Assembly (NCBI GenBank): GCA_020162035.1
Contig: JAIUNM010000008.1
Coordinates: 62,001-126,000 of the forward strand
Length of the DNA stretch: 64,000 nt
Direction of reading: 5' to 3'
Source: Bacteroidota bacterium
GTDB taxonomy: Bacteria; Bacteroidota; Bacteroidia; B-17B0; Aurantibacillaceae
Shown in pieces: positions 17,287 to 27,602 of the stretch. The notes under the pieces were generated by a model. The model saw nothing but the letters and a program-made list of their open reading frames with translations, did not search any database and was not told where the DNA came from. The translations under genes were made by a program, and so were the position numbers. The first letter of the stretch is position 1. Every line of letters begins with the position of its first letter.

Positions 17287-19110
17287 TTAATGACCTCCGC
17301 CATCCTGTTCACCATCTTTTAATGGTACAGTTTGAGGTATAAAATCGTTTTCGGCACCTGGTTTGCTATAATCATAAGCCCAACGTTCAACAGTTGGTAA
17401 CTCTCCTGGCCAGTTACCGTGAATGTTAGCCATTGGTGTAGTCCACTCTAAAGTATTTGAATTCCAAGGATTTTGTGGAGCTTTTTCGCCACGGAACATA
17501 CTATAGAAAAAGTTAAATAAGAATACGCCTTGCGCTAATGCACCAATAATTGCACAAACAGAAACTATAACATTAATATCAACTAAATTATCAAACATAG
17601 GGAAATTACTGTTAGTGTAATACCTACGTGGCACACCTGCTAATCCTAAAAAGTGCATAGGGAAGAACACCCCATAAGCACAAATAAAGGTTAACCAAAA
17701 ATGCAAATACCCTAATTTTTTATTCATCATTCTTAAAAATAATTTAGGGAACCAATGGTACACACCTGCAAACATTCCAAATATTGCACTTAGTCCCATT
17801 ACAATATGGAAATGTGCAATTACAAAGTAAGTATCGTGTACATTAATATCTAAAGTTGCATCTGCTAATATAATACCAGTTACACCGCCTGTAATAAATG
17901 AACTTACTAATCCAATACTAAATAACATTGCAGTAGTGTATTGTATGTTACCTTTCCATAAAGTTGTAATGTAGTTAAAAGCTTTTACGGCAGATGGAAT
18001 TGCAATTAATAACGTTGTAAATACAAACACAGATCCTAAAAACGGACTCATACCTGTAACAAACATATGGTGTGCCCAAACGATGAATGATAAAAATGCA
18101 ATTGCTAACATTGAACCAATCATTGCGCGGTATCCAAAAATAGGTTTACGCGAGTTTGTTGATATAATTTCTGAAGTTATACCAAATGCAGGAATAATTA
18201 CAATGTAAACCTCCGGGTGACCTAAGAACCAAAATAAATGCTCAAATAATATTGGGCTACCACCTACATTATCTAAAGGGCGGCCTCCAATATAAATGTC
18301 TGATAAATAAAACGAAGTTCCAAAGCTTCTATCCATTATTAATAACACAACACACGAAACTAAAACAGGGAATGATAATACACCAATAATTGCGGTAATT
18401 AAAAATGCCCAAACCGTTAAAGGTAATCTGGTCATACTCATTCCTTTTGTACGTAAATTAATAATTGTAACGATATAATTTAAACTACCTAATAAAGATG
18501 ACACAACAAATAAAGTCATAGAGATTAACCACATTGTCATACCTAATTTTGAACCATTAATTGCTTCAGGTACTGCTGATAAAGGAGGATAAATTGTCCA
18601 ACCTGCATTTGCTGGACCATCATCTATAAAACAAGAAGCTAACATGATAACACTAGAAATAAAGAAAAACCAGTATGAAAGCATGTTTAAAAAGCCAGAA
18701 GCCATATCTCTAGCTCCAATTTGATATGGAATTAAAAGATTTGAAAACGTTCCGCTTAATCCGCCAGTTAAAACAAAAAATACCATTATTGTACCATGTA
18801 TCGTAACTAAAGCTAGGTACATATCTGGGCTTAAAATACCATCTTTTGCCCATTTATCCCCTAATAACGCATTTATAAATGCAAATTTTTCGCCAGGCCA
18901 TGCTAATTGCATACGAAAAATAACACTCATAGTCATAGCAACTACCGCCATAACAACAGCAGTAATTAAAAACTGACGAGAGATCATTTTGTGATCCATT
19001 GAGAAAATATATTTGCTCACGAAGCTTTCTTCGTGATCGTCATGATCATGCACATGACTATGGTGTGCTAAGTGATCTTTTTCTAGTTCTGAGTGAGTTA
19101 CGCTAGCCAT
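17287..19110 (-). CDS. coxA: Cytochrome c oxidase subunit I (A1-type heme-copper oxidase)
   Basis: This is the catalytic subunit that reduces oxygen to water at the heme a3-CuB site. The 607-residue protein has about 12 membrane helices. WFLGHPEVYIVIIPAFG contains H298 and the cross-linked Y302, with the glutamate typical of A1-type proton channels. AHHMFVTG supplies the CuB ligands H347/H348, and DTYFVIAHFHIVMG supplies the heme ligands. An N-terminal His/Asp-rich cytoplasmic tail (HLAHHSHVHDHDDHEE) is a common Bacteroidota feature. It is the last gene of the act-cox operon. Subunits III and IV are not seen in the window; ActF and the complex III partners lie upstream. Confidence 0.97.
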   Translation of the reverse strand: MASVTHSELEKDHLAHHSHVHDHDDHEESFVSKYIFSMDHKMISRQFLITAVVMAVVAMTMSVIFRMQLAWPGEKFAFINALLGDKWAKDGILSPDMYLALVTIHGTIMVFFVLTGGLSGTFSNLLIPYQIGARDMASGFLNMLSYWFFFISSVIMLASCFIDDGPANAGWTIYPPLSAVPEAINGSKLGMTMWLISMTLFVVSSLLGSLNYIVTIINLRTKGMSMTRLPLTVWAFLITAIIGVLSFPVLVSCVVLLIMDRSFGTSFYLSDIYIGGRPLDNVGGSPILFEHLFWFLGHPEVYIVIIPAFGITSEIISTNSRKPIFGYRAMIGSMLAIAFLSFIVWAHHMFVTGMSPFLGSVFVFTTLLIAIPSAVKAFNYITTLWKGNIQYTTAMLFSIGLVSSFITGGVTGIILADATLDINVHDTYFVIAHFHIVMGLSAIFGMFAGVYHWFPKLFLRMMNKKLGYLHFWLTFICAYGVFFPMHFLGLAGVPRRYYTNSNFPMFDNLVDINVIVSVCAIIGALAQGVFLFNFFYSMFRGEKAPQNPWNSNTLEWTTPMANIHGNWPGELPTVERWAYDYSKPGAENDFIPQTVPLKDGEQDGGGH

Positions 19111-19135
19111 CTTTTTTATAATTTAAATTAATATA

Positions 19136-20167
19136 TTATTTACTTGCAACTGATTTAAATGATTTTTGTTTTGCCAACCAAACTTTATAATCAGCAGGAG
19201 TTTCAACAATTACGTTCATTTGCATATTGTAATGTGATACGCCACAAATTTTATTACATAATAAAAAGTAATCAAATTCAACTGGTTCTTTATTTTCTTC
19301 GGCACGTTTTGCATTAATCCCTTCCATTAATTGAATAACATAAGGGTCTTTACGCATTTCTTTTGTAGTTTTTGTAGGTGTAAATTTAAAAGAAGTAACC
19401 ATACCCGGTACACAATTCATTTGCATTCTAAAATGCGGCATGTAAGCACTGTGTATTACGTCACGGCTTCTCATTTTAAATTCAATTTCTTTTCCAATTG
19501 GAATATGAATTTCATTCTTTACAATAATATCATCGTAACCGTTAGCATCTAAAGTATCCATACCAACTGAGTTACTTCCGCTAATTTGACGGTAATCTGT
19601 TTCTCCTAATTTACCATCTTTGCCAGCAAAACGAGCAGTCCAATCAAACTGTTTAGCATATAATTCTATTGTTACTTTATTTTTTGGATCAGCTTCATCA
19701 GTAATTTCATTCCAATACTTTAACCCAAAAATAATTACAAATGCTAAAACTACTGCTGGCACTACTGTCCAAATCATTTCTAATTTATTGTTGTGTGCTA
19801 AATAAGCAACTTGGCGGCCTTTTTTACCGCGATATTTATAAGCAAAATAAAATAATAGAGCGTTAGTTAATAAAAACACAAATGAGATTAGATACATATT
19901 TGCATCCCAAAGCGCATCAATTTTTTCACCATGTACAGATGATGCTGGTGGCAAAGTTCTATCTATCCATCTTTCAATTTGCCAAAAGAAAAAAGCAAAA
20001 AATAACACCATAAAAACAATCATGGCTTTACCCATCATATCATTATCGTTATCGTTTACTGTCCATTCTTTAGACTTTTTTAAACCGCGACTTAATTCTA
20101 TTACCTTTAATAATTGATGACCTGCAATTATTAATAGAACAATGGCTAACAGTACTAATAGATTCAT
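19136..20167 (-). CDS. coxB: Cytochrome c oxidase subunit II
   Basis: The subunit that receives electrons at the CuA centre and passes them to subunit I. The 343-residue protein has membrane segments near 1-20, 48-66, 90-112 and 132-152, then a cupredoxin domain. The CuA motif C-NKI-C-GVS-H-YN-M is complete (Cx3Cx3HxxM), and an upstream ligand histidine lies in RSRDVIHSAYMPHFR. There is no fused cytochrome c domain, so this is an aa3-type subunit, not caa3. In this operon the electron donor is likely a heme of the alternative complex III (ActA or ActE). Confidence 0.96.
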   Translation of the reverse strand: MNLLVLLAIVLLIIAGHQLLKVIELSRGLKKSKEWTVNDNDNDMMGKAMIVFMVLFFAFFFWQIERWIDRTLPPASSVHGEKIDALWDANMYLISFVFLLTNALLFYFAYKYRGKKGRQVAYLAHNNKLEMIWTVVPAVVLAFVIIFGLKYWNEITDEADPKNKVTIELYAKQFDWTARFAGKDGKLGETDYRQISGSNSVGMDTLDANGYDDIIVKNEIHIPIGKEIEFKMRSRDVIHSAYMPHFRMQMNCVPGMVTSFKFTPTKTTKEMRKDPYVIQLMEGINAKRAEENKEPVEFDYFLLCNKICGVSHYNMQMNVIVETPADYKVWLAKQKSFKSVASK

Positions 20168-20222
20168 TTTATTTAATTTTTAATTTTTAATATTCTTTCT
20201 TTGTTAAACTAACTTACATTTT

Positions 20223-21458
20223 TTATATTGAATGATGTAAACTTTCATCTAAATATGGATGATTTTTAACCATTAATGGAGCTTTTGCAAGTGCTCTTGT
20301 TACAACAAAAATAAATAACCCTAAGAAAAAAGCAAAACATCCAAGTTCCATCCAGCTTAATCCTGTCCAAGCGTGTCCAACAGTACCAGGCATAACAATC
20401 ATTATCACGTCTAAGTAATGACCAATAAAAATAATAGTTGCAATAAACATTAAAAATGCAAAATTACGTTTACTATCTCTACTCATTAAAATAACCATTG
20501 GGAAAGCAAAGTTTACAAAGAAAACTGTCCACATTAAAGTTTTATAAGATTCCCAACGAGTTTGGAAATAAATTACTTCTTCAGGAATATCAGAGTACCA
20601 AATTAACATGAATTGAGAGAAGTATAAGTATGTCCATAAAAACGAAATTGCAAACATCCATTTACCCATATCATGAATTGTACTTTCAGTAACAAATTCT
20701 AAATGACCTAATTTTTTTAACCAAATAATTAAAACAATAGTTGCAATAATTGCACTAACCCACATCCCCGAAAATATATACCAACCAAATAAAGTAGAGA
20801 ACCAATGCGTATCAATACTCATAACCCAATCCCATGATGAAGTTGATGAAGTAACTGCAAATAAAACCATAAACCAAGCCGATAATTTTACGTTTTTCCA
20901 ATGGTAGCTATTATTTACGTCAACATCTAAAGCATCTGCTTCGCGAGAGTTTTTTACTAACTTATTAGTAAACCACCACCAACCAATCATATATAAAATT
21001 GTGCGTACCCACCAAAATATGCCAAAGTATCCAATTTTAGCAGCAATAACAGAATCGTAATTAGGGCTATTTGGATCTGCTACACCACTTAACATCCAAT
21101 GATAAATGTGATGAACTTGTAATTGACCTAAAATAAATAATAGTAACATAAACGCTAAGCCCCATGGTAAATAAGCTGTTACGGCCTCTAAAACACGTTT
21201 AATTGTAGTTGCCCAACCTGCTTCGGCAGCGTACTGCATTCCTAAAAAGAAAGCTGCAGCTAGTGATAAAGCCATAAAATAAAACGCACCAGCAAAAATA
21301 TTACTCCATGCTCTTGTGTGTGCATGGTAATGTAATTCTTCGTTACTTTTATCAAAAACAAACATTAAAATTATTGATAATAATCCTACTGCCATTAATA
21401 TAAATGATAGTTTTTTTGTTTTTGAAGGAACTGTGAAGTTTAATTTTTCAGTATTCAT
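20223..21458 (-). CDS. actF: Alternative complex III subunit ActF
   Basis: A 411-residue polytopic protein of the quinol:cytochrome c oxidoreductase ActF family, a quinone-interacting membrane subunit of alternative complex III. About ten hydrophobic helices are visible. Conserved-looking stretches include SSWDWVMSIDTHWFSTLFGWYIFSG and YFSQFMLIWYSDIPEE, characteristic of this family and related to NrfD-like ActC. It lies between actE and coxB in the fixed order actABCDEF-coxBA. The start is an ATG placed just before the first cytoplasmic segment. The assignment is firm from sequence and position. Confidence 0.93.
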   Translation of the reverse strand: MNTEKLNFTVPSKTKKLSFILMAVGLLSIILMFVFDKSNEELHYHAHTRAWSNIFAGAFYFMALSLAAAFFLGMQYAAEAGWATTIKRVLEAVTAYLPWGLAFMLLLFILGQLQVHHIYHWMLSGVADPNSPNYDSVIAAKIGYFGIFWWVRTILYMIGWWWFTNKLVKNSREADALDVDVNNSYHWKNVKLSAWFMVLFAVTSSTSSWDWVMSIDTHWFSTLFGWYIFSGMWVSAIIATIVLIIWLKKLGHLEFVTESTIHDMGKWMFAISFLWTYLYFSQFMLIWYSDIPEEVIYFQTRWESYKTLMWTVFFVNFAFPMVILMSRDSKRNFAFLMFIATIIFIGHYLDVIMIVMPGTVGHAWTGLSWMELGCFAFFLGLFIFVVTRALAKAPLMVKNHPYLDESLHHSI

Positions 21459-21489
21459 AGTTTTCTTAATTTCTTAATTCTGTTTCTTT

Positions 21490-22104
21490 TTATTTAGTAG
21501 CTGTACTGTCTGTTGCAGTTTCTTTTGGTCCTTGTAATTTTTGAACAAAATAAACTAATTTCCATCTTTCTTCTTGCGTTAATTGGCTTGCATGTGAACC
21601 CATAGAACCTTTACCATAAGTAATAGAATGGAAAATTTTTCCTTCAGGTAAATTTTTTAATGCACCATTATATGCAGGAGGAGGACCAGGTAATTTACCG
21701 CCTACTTTTCCATCTCCAGCACCAGTAGCGCCATGGCAATGAATACAAAATTTACCATAAATTACTTCGCCTTCTTTTTCGTATTCTTCTCTAGATTTTG
21801 AAGTTAATGGGTTTTTTAAATTTAAACCTGCTGCTTCGTAGCCTTGAGGCGTATTTTCATATGCATAAGGAATAAATCCTCTTGCTACAGTCCCTTTTAC
21901 TGGTAACATTGCATTATCTGCAGTATCACCATCAATTGTATGTGTAGAATAGTACTCTAATGAAGGAGAGCGGTACATATCTGGCATAAATTCAACACCA
22001 GGGCTATTTGAATCTTTTTTTCCACATGCTGTTAAACCTGCTAACAATAATCCTGTTAAAGCAGTTGCAAAAGTGAATTTTATTGTTTTATAATGTTTTT
22101 TCAT
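21490..22104 (-). CDS. actE: Alternative complex III monoheme cytochrome c lipoprotein ActE
   Basis: A c-type cytochrome that should transfer electrons within or out of alternative complex III. The ATG at 22104 gives MKKHYKTIKF followed by a lipoprotein signal ending GLTAC and the tail GKKDSN. The heme site is CIHCHG near residue 120, and methionines in GKGSMGSHAS may provide the sixth ligand. A TTG four codons upstream (22116) would also be in frame. I prefer the ATG because it yields a typical basic signal-peptide start. The gene begins 14 bases after the actD stop. Confidence 0.93.
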   Translation of the reverse strand: MKKHYKTIKFTFATALTGLLLAGLTACGKKDSNSPGVEFMPDMYRSPSLEYYSTHTIDGDTADNAMLPVKGTVARGFIPYAYENTPQGYEAAGLNLKNPLTSKSREEYEKEGEVIYGKFCIHCHGATGAGDGKVGGKLPGPPPAYNGALKNLPEGKIFHSITYGKGSMGSHASQLTQEERWKLVYFVQKLQGPKETATDSTATK

Positions 22105-22118
22105 TTTAACTTTCAATA

Positions 22119-22700
22119 TTAATGAGATTCTTCTAAAGTGTAAGCAGGGGGAACAACGTATGAACCTTTGTGGTTTACTTCTTCAGCACCGTTAGCTTTT
22201 AAAATCTCTTCGGCTTTTTTCGCTTGTTCGTCAACTAATTCTAATAAAATTAAAAATTTATCATCTGTAGTTCTAGGATCAGGGTTTTTGGCTTTTGCAC
22301 CAGGAACTAACCAACAACGTAAAAAATAAGTTAATGCCATGCCATGCGCTGCGCAAAATACTGTTGCTTCAAAAGTAATTGGTATAAATGCTGGAACAGC
22401 CATATAATAATTCCAATTTGGTTTACCACCTACATCATTTGGCCAATCGTGTACCATCATATACCACATCATTAATGTGGCTAAACAAGTTCCTGTAATA
22501 CCATAAATAAAAGAACAAATTGCAATTCTAGTTCTTGGTAATCCTATAATTCCATCAATTCCATGAATAGGCATTGGTGAAAAAACATCTTTAATTCTAA
22601 TACCAGATGCTCTAAGTTTTTTACAAGCTTCCAATAATGGCACTTCATCATTAAATACACCGTGAATTATGTATTTTGTTTTTGCTACTGCTGATCCCAT
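22119..22700 (-). CDS. actD: Alternative complex III subunit ActD (DUF3341)
   Basis: A 193-residue small membrane subunit of the DUF3341 family. The N-terminal region (about 1-60) is a cytoplasmic alpha/beta domain containing PMPIHGIDGIIGLPRTR, which is strongly conserved in ActD. Two membrane helices follow at about 58-82 and 98-125, and a charged C-terminal tail contains AKKAEEILKANGAEEV. Its known role in the complex is structural. It sits between actC and actE in canonical order with short gaps. Confidence 0.95.
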   Translation of the reverse strand: MGSAVAKTKYIIHGVFNDEVPLLEACKKLRASGIRIKDVFSPMPIHGIDGIIGLPRTRIAICSFIYGITGTCLATLMMWYMMVHDWPNDVGGKPNWNYYMAVPAFIPITFEATVFCAAHGMALTYFLRCWLVPGAKAKNPDPRTTDDKFLILLELVDEQAKKAEEILKANGAEEVNHKGSYVVPPAYTLEESH

Positions 22701-22739
22701 TTAATTGTATATTAATTTATTTCTAATTCTTATTTTTAT

Positions 22740-24128
22740 TTAGTGGTGAGCATGATGTGCTGCATCTTTCTTTTGTTGTTCGCCACTTGATTTTAATATT
22801 GTTTTTAATTCTGCTTGAGCAATAACAGGGAAATATCTTGAGAACAATAAAAAGAGTGTACCAAACATCCCTATAGTTCCAACAAAAATACCAATATCAA
22901 TAAATGAAGGTGTATAAGTTGTCCAAGTTGAAGGTAAATACGTTCTACATAAAGTTGGAACGATAATTACAAAACGCTCAAACCACATACCAATATTGAT
23001 TACAATTGATATAATAAAAGTAAATGTAATACTTGTTCTCCATTTTTTAACCCAAAATAATTGAGGAGAAAATACGTTACAAGTCATCATTGTCCAGTAA
23101 CTCCAAGCTAAAGGACCTGTAGCACGATTTAAAAATGCGTATTGTTCCCATTCTACACCACTATACCAAGCAATAAATAACTCTGTTAAATAAGCAACCC
23201 CCACAATTGAACCTGTTACAATAATTACAATGTTCATGTACTCAATATGTTTAATTGTTAAGTAAGCTTCTAGCTTATAAATTTTACGAACAACTAACAT
23301 TAAAGTTAACACCATTGCAAACCCTGAAAATACAGCACCAGATACGAAATAAGGTGGGAAAATGGTTGTATGCCAACCTGGTACAATTGATGTAGCAAAG
23401 TCGAACGATACAATTGAGTGTACCGAGAATACTAAAGGAGTTGATAAACCGGCTAATACTAAAGAAACTTCTTCAAAACGGCTCCAATGGCGAGCACCTC
23501 CGCCCCAACCCATTGATAGCATTCCGTAAAATTTCTTTTGCCAAGGTTTAATTACTCTATCGCGTATCATACCAAAATCTGGTACTAAACCAATGTACCA
23601 AAACACAACCGATACTGATGCGTAAGTTGAAACTGCAAATACGTCCCATAATAAAGGCGAATTAAAGTTAGGCCATAAACTACCAAATTGATTTGGTAAA
23701 GGGAATAACATATAATCTAACCAAGGGCGACCAGTATGAAGCAACACGAAAATAGCCGCACAAAGTACAGCAAAAATTGTCATTGCTTCGGCAGAACGGT
23801 TAATTGCCATACGCCATTTTTGACGGAATAATAATAATACTGCAGAAATTAACGTACCGGCGTGTCCAATACCAATCCACCATACGAAATTGGTAATATC
23901 CCAAGCCCAATCAACTCCATTATTACTTCCCCAAGCTCCAATACCTACACCAATTGTATATGCTAAACATCCTATTCCCCATAAAAAGCTTAAACCACAA
24001 AGGGTAAGTAACAAGTACCAACCACGTGCTGCTTTACCTTCAATTGGTGCAATAATGTCGTCGGTAATTTGGCGATAACTTTTATTGCCTAATATCAACG
24101 GTAACCTTATTTCTGATTCTGCGTGCAT
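22740..24128 (-). CDS. actC: Alternative complex III NrfD-like quinol-binding subunit ActC
   Basis: A 462-residue NrfD/PsrC-type membrane protein, the main quinol-oxidising subunit. About ten membrane helices are visible. Family segments include WDITNFVWWIGIGHAGTLISA, whose His and Asp lie near the quinol site in known structures, and RHWSRFEEVSLVLAGLSTPLV. A histidine-rich tail (AAHHAHH) ends the protein. It is placed 32 bases downstream of actB and is homologous in part to ActF. Confidence 0.96.
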   Translation of the reverse strand: MHAESEIRLPLILGNKSYRQITDDIIAPIEGKAARGWYLLLTLCGLSFLWGIGCLAYTIGVGIGAWGSNNGVDWAWDITNFVWWIGIGHAGTLISAVLLLFRQKWRMAINRSAEAMTIFAVLCAAIFVLLHTGRPWLDYMLFPLPNQFGSLWPNFNSPLLWDVFAVSTYASVSVVFWYIGLVPDFGMIRDRVIKPWQKKFYGMLSMGWGGGARHWSRFEEVSLVLAGLSTPLVFSVHSIVSFDFATSIVPGWHTTIFPPYFVSGAVFSGFAMVLTLMLVVRKIYKLEAYLTIKHIEYMNIVIIVTGSIVGVAYLTELFIAWYSGVEWEQYAFLNRATGPLAWSYWTMMTCNVFSPQLFWVKKWRTSITFTFIISIVINIGMWFERFVIIVPTLCRTYLPSTWTTYTPSFIDIGIFVGTIGMFGTLFLLFSRYFPVIAQAELKTILKSSGEQQKKDAAHHAHH

Positions 24129-24160
24129 AGTTTCTAAATTATGTTATTCTTTATTAATTT

Positions 24161-27100
24161 TTATGAATGTTTTTCTTCTTTATGTTTTTCTTCTTTGTTA
24201 TCATGAGCTGCTGGAGCAGAATGATGCTCTTCGTGTAACATTTTCTCATCTTGATTACGAACTTTTAATAGATAAGAAACTGTAGGTTTTACACCAACTT
24301 CTTCAAGTAATAAATAATTACGATCGTCATTTCTCCATTTTACAATTTCAGATTTGTCATCGTTTAAATCTCCAAACATTATTGCATCTGTAGGGCAAGC
24401 TTGTTGACATGCAGTTTTAATAGAACCATCTACTAATGGTGTTCCATTTTTCTTAGCTTCTAATTTACCTGCTTGTAAACGTTGTTGACACATTGAGCAT
24501 TTTTCCATTACACCACGGCTACGAACCACTACATCTGGGTTTAATACCATACGTCCTAATTCTTGTTGTGCAGGGTTAAAGTCTCCAAATGTTTCGTTTG
24601 TAATATAGTTAAACCAGTTAAAACGACGAACTTTAAACGGACAGTTGTTTGCACAATAACGTGTACCAATACAACGGTTATAAGTCATCATATTTAAACC
24701 CTCTGAGCTATGAGAAGTTGCTAATACAGGGCAAACATTTTCGCAAGGAGCATGGTTACAGTGTTGGCACATCATTGGTTGGAAAGTTACCTTAGGATTA
24801 GCTGAAGGGTTTTCCATTTCAATATACATTTCTTTAGTACCAATATTTTCGTGAGATGCCTTTTCTTTATTCATATCAGATGAATAATAGCGATCGATGC
24901 GTAACCAGAACATATCACGAGTTTTACGAACTTCTTCTTTGCCAACAACATGCACGTTGTTTTCAGATGTACAAGCAACAACACAAGCTGAACAACCTAT
25001 ACATGTACTCATATCAATAGTTAAACCCCATTTGTGGCCTAATCTATCAAAAGAGTTATATAAATCTATTTCGCTTACATGTTTTTTACCACCACCGTGT
25101 ACTGGCAACATTGCTGCTGGGTTCCAAGCTTCTTTATCTTGTTCTTTAAATTCTGGTAAAGAAACCTCACGTAGAAGATATTCTTCACGACCCATTATGG
25201 TGTGTTGAATTTGTGTAGCTGCAAACACATGTTCTCCATCTGCTTTAGTAATTGTAACATTACCAACTACATTTTGAATTGTATTGTTAACTATATTTAA
25301 TAAAGGAAATGCATTTGCTCCTAAACCATTTGCAACTTTTAAAGTTTCGCCACTTCTACCATAACCTAAAGCTAAACCAATAGTGCCTGGTGCTTGACCT
25401 GGCTGAGGGAACACAGGTGCAGTAATTTTAATTCCATTAACTGTTACATCAACAATTGAACCATCAATATCTTGGCGTAACATTTCATTTAACCCTAATG
25501 CTTTTACATCAATAGGGCTCATTGTAAAATAATTATCCCAAGTTACTTTAGATATAGGATCTGGTAATTCCATTAACCATGGGTTATTAGATTGATTACC
25601 GTTACCTAAACCTATTTTTTCGTAAACTATTAAATCAAAAGCTCCACCTTTTATTGCTGTAGCCATTGTTGCAGCTTTGCTATAATCAGGGGTAGGTAAA
25701 ACTGTGTTTACTTCTTTTGGTTGATTTTTATCAAGAGTTACTTTAATATCTTGTGCTTTAATTACAGCTGCAGATAATGAAAAAGTTGTTGCTGCGCTGT
25801 CTGTTCCAATGTTTACTTCAGGCCCTTCAACTATTGGTAAAGCAGAAGCATCTAAAACTGGATTACCTAAAGAATCTAATTTTAAAGGAACAATTGTACC
25901 ATTATCGTTATTGCTACGAGTTTTTAATTCGATAACACCATTGTGCAATGTATTAGCCCAAAATGTTGCAAAATCACCGTATTTTCCTTGCATTGGGAAC
26001 ACATTATGATTCCATACACCTTGGATATAATTTAAATAACTTGTTTTTAACCCACTCCATTTTAATAAAGTATCTTGAAATTGGCGTGTGCCTTCGTGAC
26101 GAGGGGCAGCAAAAATAGGGTTAATTGTTGGTTGTTGTAACGAGTAGCTTCCTCTTTTTGGATTAGCATCGTTCCATGATTCTAACCAATGGCTATCAGG
26201 GCAAACAATGTCAGCCATTTGTGCAGTTTCATCTAAAACAGTTGCAAATGAAATTTTTGTGCCAACTTTTTTATAAGCTTCTGCAAATTTTAATGATGCT
26301 GGTGCTGTATAAACAGGATTACAAGCGTAAGTTAATAATGTATTAACTTTACCAGAAGCCATATCAGCTACTAAATCAGCAAATGCTTTATCATCACCTT
26401 GTTTTAAGTTAAAATAATTATCAACATCAATTGTGTTGCCATAATTATCTAACATTTTATTAATTCCATTAATTAAGGTTTGTACACCTTCATCATTAAC
26501 TCCAGAAACAACTAATGATTTACCTTTTTGTTTAACTAACTCATCAGCAGCTTTTTTGATTGCTTTTGTAGCATCTGGATTAGAAATTTTACCTTCTGAA
26601 CCTGCTTTTGAATTACCAGTTTGGTTGGCAACTTCATTAAATAATGCAACAACAACTGAACCTAATTCAGATCCTTTAACCATATAACGCTCATCAGCAT
26701 TTGCTCCGGTTAATGAAAGATTAGATTCGAAATGAAAATGTTTACTCATTTCTGGATTTTCTTTAGTAACTCTACGCCCTTTTGCGTATTGTTTGGCAAA
26801 CCCAGCAGGATTTAACCAATTCCCTAAGAAATCGCAAGCAATACCAACTACAACTTTAGCTTTACTAAAATCGTAAGAAGATACAACAGCTTTACCCCAA
26901 ACATTATTATTTGCTAATGTAAGAGCATTGTATGAAATTGCATCATAAGTAACATGTTTTACATTAGGATATTTAGTTTTAAATTCTGCAATAACAGCTT
27001 TAGTTGAAGGAGAAATAATTGTTGATGTTAATAATCTTACATCTCCATTTGATAATGCTTTTGCAGCAGCAGAGTCTACATTTTTCCAACTTTCATCTTG

Positions 27101-27568
27101 TCCTTTTAATTTAGGGCCGCGTAAGCGAGCACCATCATATAATCCTAATACTGAAGCTTGAACACGAGCAGTAGTTCCACCTAATGTAATTTTAGAAAGT
27201 TCGTTCCCTTCAATTTTAATTGGGCGACCTTCGCGAGTTTTTACTAATATTGAAGAGTAATCATGTCCATCATAAAAAGTAGATGCATAAAAATTTGCAA
27301 CACCTGGTGTTACCTCTTCTGGCTTAACTAAATATGGGATAGAACGATTTACAGGTGTTTCGCAGGCTGCTAACGCAACTGCTGCAGTACTAAAACCCAT
27401 AACTTTTAAGAAATCGCGACGAGAAGTGTTAGCCTTTTCTGCTTCATCTTTATTAAGTAGTTCATCCATTGGAAGTTGTTCTGCGAACTCGTTTTTTGCG
27501 CGCTCTTGAAACTCTGAACTGTTATGAAGTTCAGGTAATCCTTTCCAGTATTTTTTTGACATAGACAT
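24161..27568 (-). CDS. actB: Alternative complex III iron-sulfur subunit ActB
   Basis: A 1135-residue protein combining a molybdopterin-oxidoreductase-like N-terminal region with a C-terminal ferredoxin-like domain. A twin-arginine signal (SRRDFLKVMGFSTAAVALAAC, shown here only as its key RRDFLK and AAC parts near 50-69) also carries a lipobox. Four cysteine groups form the iron-sulfur domain from about residue 855: CIGCSACVVAC, CQHCNHAPCENVC, CIGTRYCANNC and CSMC...TACQQAC. In known ActB proteins the N-terminal part lacks the molybdenum cofactor, and the function is electron transfer. It follows actA after 34 bases. Confidence 0.96.
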   Translation of the reverse strand: MSMSKKYWKGLPELHNSSEFQERAKNEFAEQLPMDELLNKDEAEKANTSRRDFLKVMGFSTAAVALAACETPVNRSIPYLVKPEEVTPGVANFYASTFYDGHDYSSILVKTREGRPIKIEGNELSKITLGGTTARVQASVLGLYDGARLRGPKLKGQDESWKNVDSAAAKALSNGDVRLLTSTIISPSTKAVIAEFKTKYPNVKHVTYDAISYNALTLANNNVWGKAVVSSYDFSKAKVVVGIACDFLGNWLNPAGFAKQYAKGRRVTKENPEMSKHFHFESNLSLTGANADERYMVKGSELGSVVVALFNEVANQTGNSKAGSEGKISNPDATKAIKKAADELVKQKGKSLVVSGVNDEGVQTLINGINKMLDNYGNTIDVDNYFNLKQGDDKAFADLVADMASGKVNTLLTYACNPVYTAPASLKFAEAYKKVGTKISFATVLDETAQMADIVCPDSHWLESWNDANPKRGSYSLQQPTINPIFAAPRHEGTRQFQDTLLKWSGLKTSYLNYIQGVWNHNVFPMQGKYGDFATFWANTLHNGVIELKTRSNNDNGTIVPLKLDSLGNPVLDASALPIVEGPEVNIGTDSAATTFSLSAAVIKAQDIKVTLDKNQPKEVNTVLPTPDYSKAATMATAIKGGAFDLIVYEKIGLGNGNQSNNPWLMELPDPISKVTWDNYFTMSPIDVKALGLNEMLRQDIDGSIVDVTVNGIKITAPVFPQPGQAPGTIGLALGYGRSGETLKVANGLGANAFPLLNIVNNTIQNVVGNVTITKADGEHVFAATQIQHTIMGREEYLLREVSLPEFKEQDKEAWNPAAMLPVHGGGKKHVSEIDLYNSFDRLGHKWGLTIDMSTCIGCSACVVACTSENNVHVVGKEEVRKTRDMFWLRIDRYYSSDMNKEKASHENIGTKEMYIEMENPSANPKVTFQPMMCQHCNHAPCENVCPVLATSHSSEGLNMMTYNRCIGTRYCANNCPFKVRRFNWFNYITNETFGDFNPAQQELGRMVLNPDVVVRSRGVMEKCSMCQQRLQAGKLEAKKNGTPLVDGSIKTACQQACPTDAIMFGDLNDDKSEIVKWRNDDRNYLLLEEVGVKPTVSYLLKVRNQDEKMLHEEHHSAPAAHDNKEEKHKEEKHS

Positions 27569-27602
27569 TATTTCTTAATTCTAAATTCTTGTATCTAATT
27601 TA

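Noticed and set aside
22104-22116. TTG start of actE
   Set aside because: The in-frame ATG at 22104 gives a better basic lipoprotein signal, although the TTG cannot be excluded.
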